A stretch of DNA of 17,504 nucleotides, taken from Omnitrophica bacterium RIFOXYB12_FULL_50_7. Lineage in GTDB: Bacteria; Omnitrophota; Omnitrophia; Omnitrophales; Aquincolibacteriaceae. The notes under the pieces were generated by a model. That model was given only the letters and a program-made list of their open reading frames with translations, was not told the DNA's origin and did not search any database. This document shows, one piece after another, positions 14,904 through 17,504 of this stretch. The DNA is taken from the NCBI GenBank assembly GCA_001804345.1, contig MHFU01000152.1:5120-22623 (forward strand). Reading direction: 5' to 3'. The position numbers and the translations under genes were made by a program. Position 1 is the first letter of the stretch. Every line of letters begins with the position of its first letter.

Positions 14904-17504
14904 ATGGATCTAGACAAACAATACAACTCCAAAGAAGTTGAAACGAAGTGGTATTCCCTTTGGGAAGCGAAGGGGTATTTCCGCCCCGCGAGCGACGGAG
15001 TCGCTCAGACCAGCGACCAGCGACTAGCGACTAGCGACTCAAAAGACAAGTCCCGAGTTCCGAGTCCCGAGTCTCGGCCTTATGTGATAGTAATTCCTCC
15101 GCCCAACGTCACCGGAATTCTCCACATGGGTCACGCACTCAATAATGCCATTCAAGACATCCTTGTCCGCTGGAATCGCATGAAGGGCCGCGACACGCTC
15201 TGGGTGCCGGGCGTGGATCACGCGGGGATCGCGACACAGAATGTGGTCGAGAAGAAGCTCGCCAAGGAAAAGAAAACACGATGGGATGTCGGCCGCGAGG
15301 CATTCCTGAAAGAAGTCTGGAAATGGAAGAACGAACACGGTTCGACCATCACGCGCCAGCTCCGCCGTCTCGGGGCCTCCTGTGATTGGACACGTGAACG
15401 GTTCACCATGGACGAAGGACTTTCCAAGGCCGTGCGAGAGGCGTTCGTCACACTTTACGAGCGCGGACTGATCTATCGCGGAAATTACATTATCAATTGG
15501 TGTCCGCGTTGCCAGACCGCGCTTTCGGACGAAGAAGCCGCTCACAAGGATGTGCAGGGCGGGCTTTATCACATCAAATATCCGATCGTAGGGAAGAATG
15601 GACCCTACGAAAAAATGGGTGAGGATCACATTGTGGTTGCAACAACGCGGCCTGAGACGATGTTGGGCGACACCGCCGTGGCGGTGCATCCGAATGATCC
15701 GCGTTACAAACATTTGATCGGAAAGAAAGTGATTCTCCCTCTTTTGAATCGCGAGATTCCAGTGATCGCGGATGAATTTGTGGATCCTGAGTTCGGAACC
15801 GGTATTGTGAAGGTTACGCCCGCGCATGATCCGAACGATTTCGCGATGGGGCACCGGCACAAGCTGGAACAGATCAATGTCATGACGCCGGATGGCAAGA
15901 TCAATGAACACGGCGGCGCCTATAAGGGTATGGATCGCTTTGAAGCTCGCAAAAAGATCCTTCAGGACCTGGAAGAGCTGGGGTTTTTTGTCCGGCGCGA
16001 TTCGCATCTGCACGCGGTGGGGCACTGCTACCGATGCGATACCGTGATCGAGCCTTACCTTTCGAAGCAATGGTTCGTCAAAATGCAGCCGCTGGCCGAG
16101 AAGGCCTTGCGGGCCCACCGCGAGGGCAAGACGAAATTTTATCCGGACCGCTGGACCAAGGTTTATACCAATTGGCTTGAAGGCATCCGTGATTGGTGCA
16201 TCTCGCGCCAGATCTGGTGGGGGCATCAGATTCCGGCTTGGCACTGTTTGCAATGCCAAGCCGCGGGGAACGGGGAACGGGGAACGGGGAACGATGGCAT
16301 TATTGTGTCACGGGAAGAGCCCAAGGAATGTCCCACGTGTGCCTCCAAGGATATCAAACGCGACCAGGATGTTCTCGACACCTGGTTCTCATCCTGGCTG
16401 TGGCCGTTCTCGACGCTCGGTTGGCCCGATGTCAATTCTGAAGACTTGAAAAAATTCTATCCAACTTCCGACCTTGTGACCGCTCCCGAGATCATTTTCT
16501 TCTGGGTGGCGCGCATGATCATGGCAGGTTTGGAATTTCTAAGCGAAGTTCCGTTCACCCGGGTCCATATTCACGGAACGGTTCGTGCGGCGAGCGGGCT
16601 GAAGATGTCAAAATCCCTTGGGAATTCGATCGATCCGCTCGAAGTGATCGAGGAAATGGGGGCGGACGCGCTTCGCTACAGTCTTGTGATGCTCTCGGCG
16701 CAAGATGTTTATCTTTCGCGTGAGAAGTTTGAAGTCGGCCGTAATTTTGCGAACAAGGTCTGGAATGCGTGCCGGTTCGTGCTGATGCAGCTCGGAGATT
16801 TTAAGGAGGCTTCAACCGATCCTGCGCAATTCGAGCCGATGAAATTGTCACTTCCAAGCCGATGGATCCTTTCACGCTTTGAAGAAAAAACTGCCGAGAT
16901 CGAGCGCTATTTGACCCAATTCGGACTCGCTCAGGCCGCGACCGAGCTTTATCATCTCGTGTGGGATGATTTCTGCGATTGGTATATCGAACTCGCGAAG
17001 CCGATGCTGCTTTCGGAAGATAAAGCTCTTAAGGAGCAAACACAGAAAGTTCTTTTCTTCGTGTGTGAGCGAATGCTCAGGTTCCTGCATCCCTTTATGC
17101 CGTTTATCACCGAAGAAATCTGGCAGAAGTTCAAAGAAAAAGCATCCACCCAAGACAACCTCGTAGGTGCACCTGCGGGGTGCACCTACGGGGTGAACTC
17201 GGGTTTTTGGGCGGATACGATTATGCTTGCTCCATGGCCGTTTGATGGAGAGCAGCGGTTCCATGATCTGGAGGCGCAAAAAGCCATTGGGCTTTTGCAG
17301 GACGCGGTGGGCGGCATTCGCGATCTCCGGGTCCGTTTTCAGATTGCGCCGACCGATAAGCTCACGGCTGTCATTGTCTGCAAGGAACAGAGGACGCTTG
17401 AGACCTTGCGTGTTTTCGAGCGTGAGGTGAAAGTGCTGGGCCGGCTCGCGGAACTTCAGTGTGTGCTGGAATTCCAGAAAAAAGGCGCGATGGCGGCCAA
17501 TTCC
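14904..17504 (+). CDS. valS: Valyl-tRNA synthetase (3' end beyond the window)
   Basis: 867 codons of an uninterrupted frame running off the window end. It charges tRNA-Val. Class I motifs are HMGH (74-77) and KMSKS (567-571). The editing domain carries TTRPET (247-252), and paired cysteines (448/451 and 476/479) form the zinc-like knob near DVLDTWFSS. The anticodon-binding domain is largely present; the C-terminal coiled coil is missing. The start MDLDKQYNSKEVETKWYSLW matches the family, but no Shine-Dalgarno precedes it; GTG 14895 is a possible alternative. Three repeat-derived stretches are read in frame: residues about 29-59, about 453-464 and about 752-765. All lie in places where the family varies or between domains, so the enzyme probably still works. 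Confidence 0.93.
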   Translation, partial: MDLDKQYNSKEVETKWYSLWEAKGYFRPASDGVAQTSDQRLATSDSKDKSRVPSPESRPYVIVIPPPNVTGILHMGHALNNAIQDILVRWNRMKGRDTLWVPGVDHAGIATQNVVEKKLAKEKKTRWDVGREAFLKEVWKWKNEHGSTITRQLRRLGASCDWTRERFTMDEGLSKAVREAFVTLYERGLIYRGNYIINWCPRCQTALSDEEAAHKDVQGGLYHIKYPIVGKNGPYEKMGEDHIVVATTRPETMLGDTAVAVHPNDPRYKHLIGKKVILPLLNREIPVIADEFVDPEFGTGIVKVTPAHDPNDFAMGHRHKLEQINVMTPDGKINEHGGAYKGMDRFEARKKILQDLEELGFFVRRDSHLHAVGHCYRCDTVIEPYLSKQWFVKMQPLAEKALRAHREGKTKFYPDRWTKVYTNWLEGIRDWCISRQIWWGHQIPAWHCLQCQAAGNGERGTGNDGIIVSREEPKECPTCASKDIKRDQDVLDTWFSSWLWPFSTLGWPDVNSEDLKKFYPTSDLVTAPEIIFFWVARMIMAGLEFLSEVPFTRVHIHGTVRAASGLKMSKSLGNSIDPLEVIEEMGADALRYSLVMLSAQDVYLSREKFEVGRNFANKVWNACRFVLMQLGDFKEASTDPAQFEPMKLSLPSRWILSRFEEKTAEIERYLTQFGLAQAATELYHLVWDDFCDWYIELAKPMLLSEDKALKEQTQKVLFFVCERMLRFLHPFMPFITEEIWQKFKEKASTQDNLVGAPAGCTYGVNSGFWADTIMLAPWPFDGEQRFHDLEAQKAIGLLQDAVGGIRDLRVRFQIAPTDKLTAVIVCKEQRTLETLRVFEREVKVLGRLAELQCVLEFQKKGAMAANS
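14990..15078. repeat. Heptamer block pair inside valS (insertion 1)
   Basis: A 7-bp hairpin GAGCGAC-GGA-GTCGCTC (14990-15006) is followed by four units CAGCGAC, CAGCGAC, TAGCGAC, TAGCGAC (15011-15038), a 12-base spacer, and four units TCCCGAG, TTCCGAG, TCCCGAG, TCTCGGC (15051-15078). It adds about 25-30 residues rich in Ser, Asp, Arg and Pro between GYFRP and YVIVIPPPNVTG. Confidence 0.8.
16234..16292. repeat. Hairpin plus GGGGAAC heptamers inside valS (insertion 2)
   Basis: CGGCTTGGCA (16234-16243) pairs perfectly with TGCCAAGCCG (16254-16263). Four exact GGGGAAC units follow (16265-16292). They are read as GNGERGTGN, between the zinc-knob CLQC and the conserved IIVSREEPKECP. Confidence 0.8.
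17162..17190. repeat. Perfect 12-bp hairpin inside valS (insertion 3)
   Basis: CGTAGGTGCACC (17162-17173) pairs perfectly with GGTGCACCTACG (17179-17190) around the loop TGCGG. It is read as LVGAPAGCTYG, within a stretch not expected between ITEEIWQKF and the conserved MLAPWPF. Confidence 0.8.

Noticed and set aside
15039..16259. A 406-codon open frame on the minus strand opposite valS
   Set aside because: It is opposite the catalytic and editing domains of valS and has no recognisable motif; it is a frame shadow.

Overview
The window looks like part of a Gram-negative bacterial chromosome of moderate GC. It encodes an MsbA-type lipid exporter and Sec-exported proteins, a compact aspartate-family and branched-chain amino acid block, and valyl-tRNA synthetase. 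The gene content, and the many short palindromic and heptamer repeats, recall uncultivated PVC-related lineages such as Candidatus Omnitrophota. That placement is an impression, not something the sequence proves.

Layout. 1-138: a heptamer inverted repeat leading into an MsbA-like ABC exporter (139-1902). 2133-6014: a very large exported protein with GWN repeats, two Ig-like repeats, a glucoamylase-like helical domain and a C-terminal beta domain. 6071-6103: a two-way terminator shared with a small exported protein on the minus strand (6138-6563). 6564-6960: a divergent promoter region with a possibly structured leader. 6961-12004: hom, thrC, an alkaline-phosphatase-superfamily protein of the 'proposed homoserine kinase' type, and lysC. 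12240-14053: an 81-aa membrane protein translationally coupled to citramalate synthase (cimA). 14059-14746: a MNT/HEPN (type VII) toxin-antitoxin pair at the 3' end of cimA. 14904-17504: valS, cut by the window end.

How the genes fit together. LysC and Hom (with Asd, not seen here) make homoserine, and ThrC makes threonine from phosphohomoserine. The kinase step would fall to the phosphoglycerate-mutase-like protein, but it appears to have lost most metal ligands and the nucleophile of its family. CimA makes citramalate for a threonine-independent route to isoleucine. No canonical ThrB or IlvA is visible.

Most unusual. (1) Short repeats built from about four tandem 7- or 8-base units, mostly arranged as inverted pairs, lie between genes, and related single-sided blocks are read through inside valS. 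(2) The 3' ends of lysC and cimA are each followed by a second, mostly synonymously different copy of their last codons. The copies are separated from the genes by a hairpin element (lysC) or by the toxin-antitoxin pair (cimA). This suggests insertions that keep or replace gene ends. (3) The homoserine-kinase-position protein looks like a pseudoenzyme. (4) lysC has a well-placed internal start for a separate regulatory subunit.
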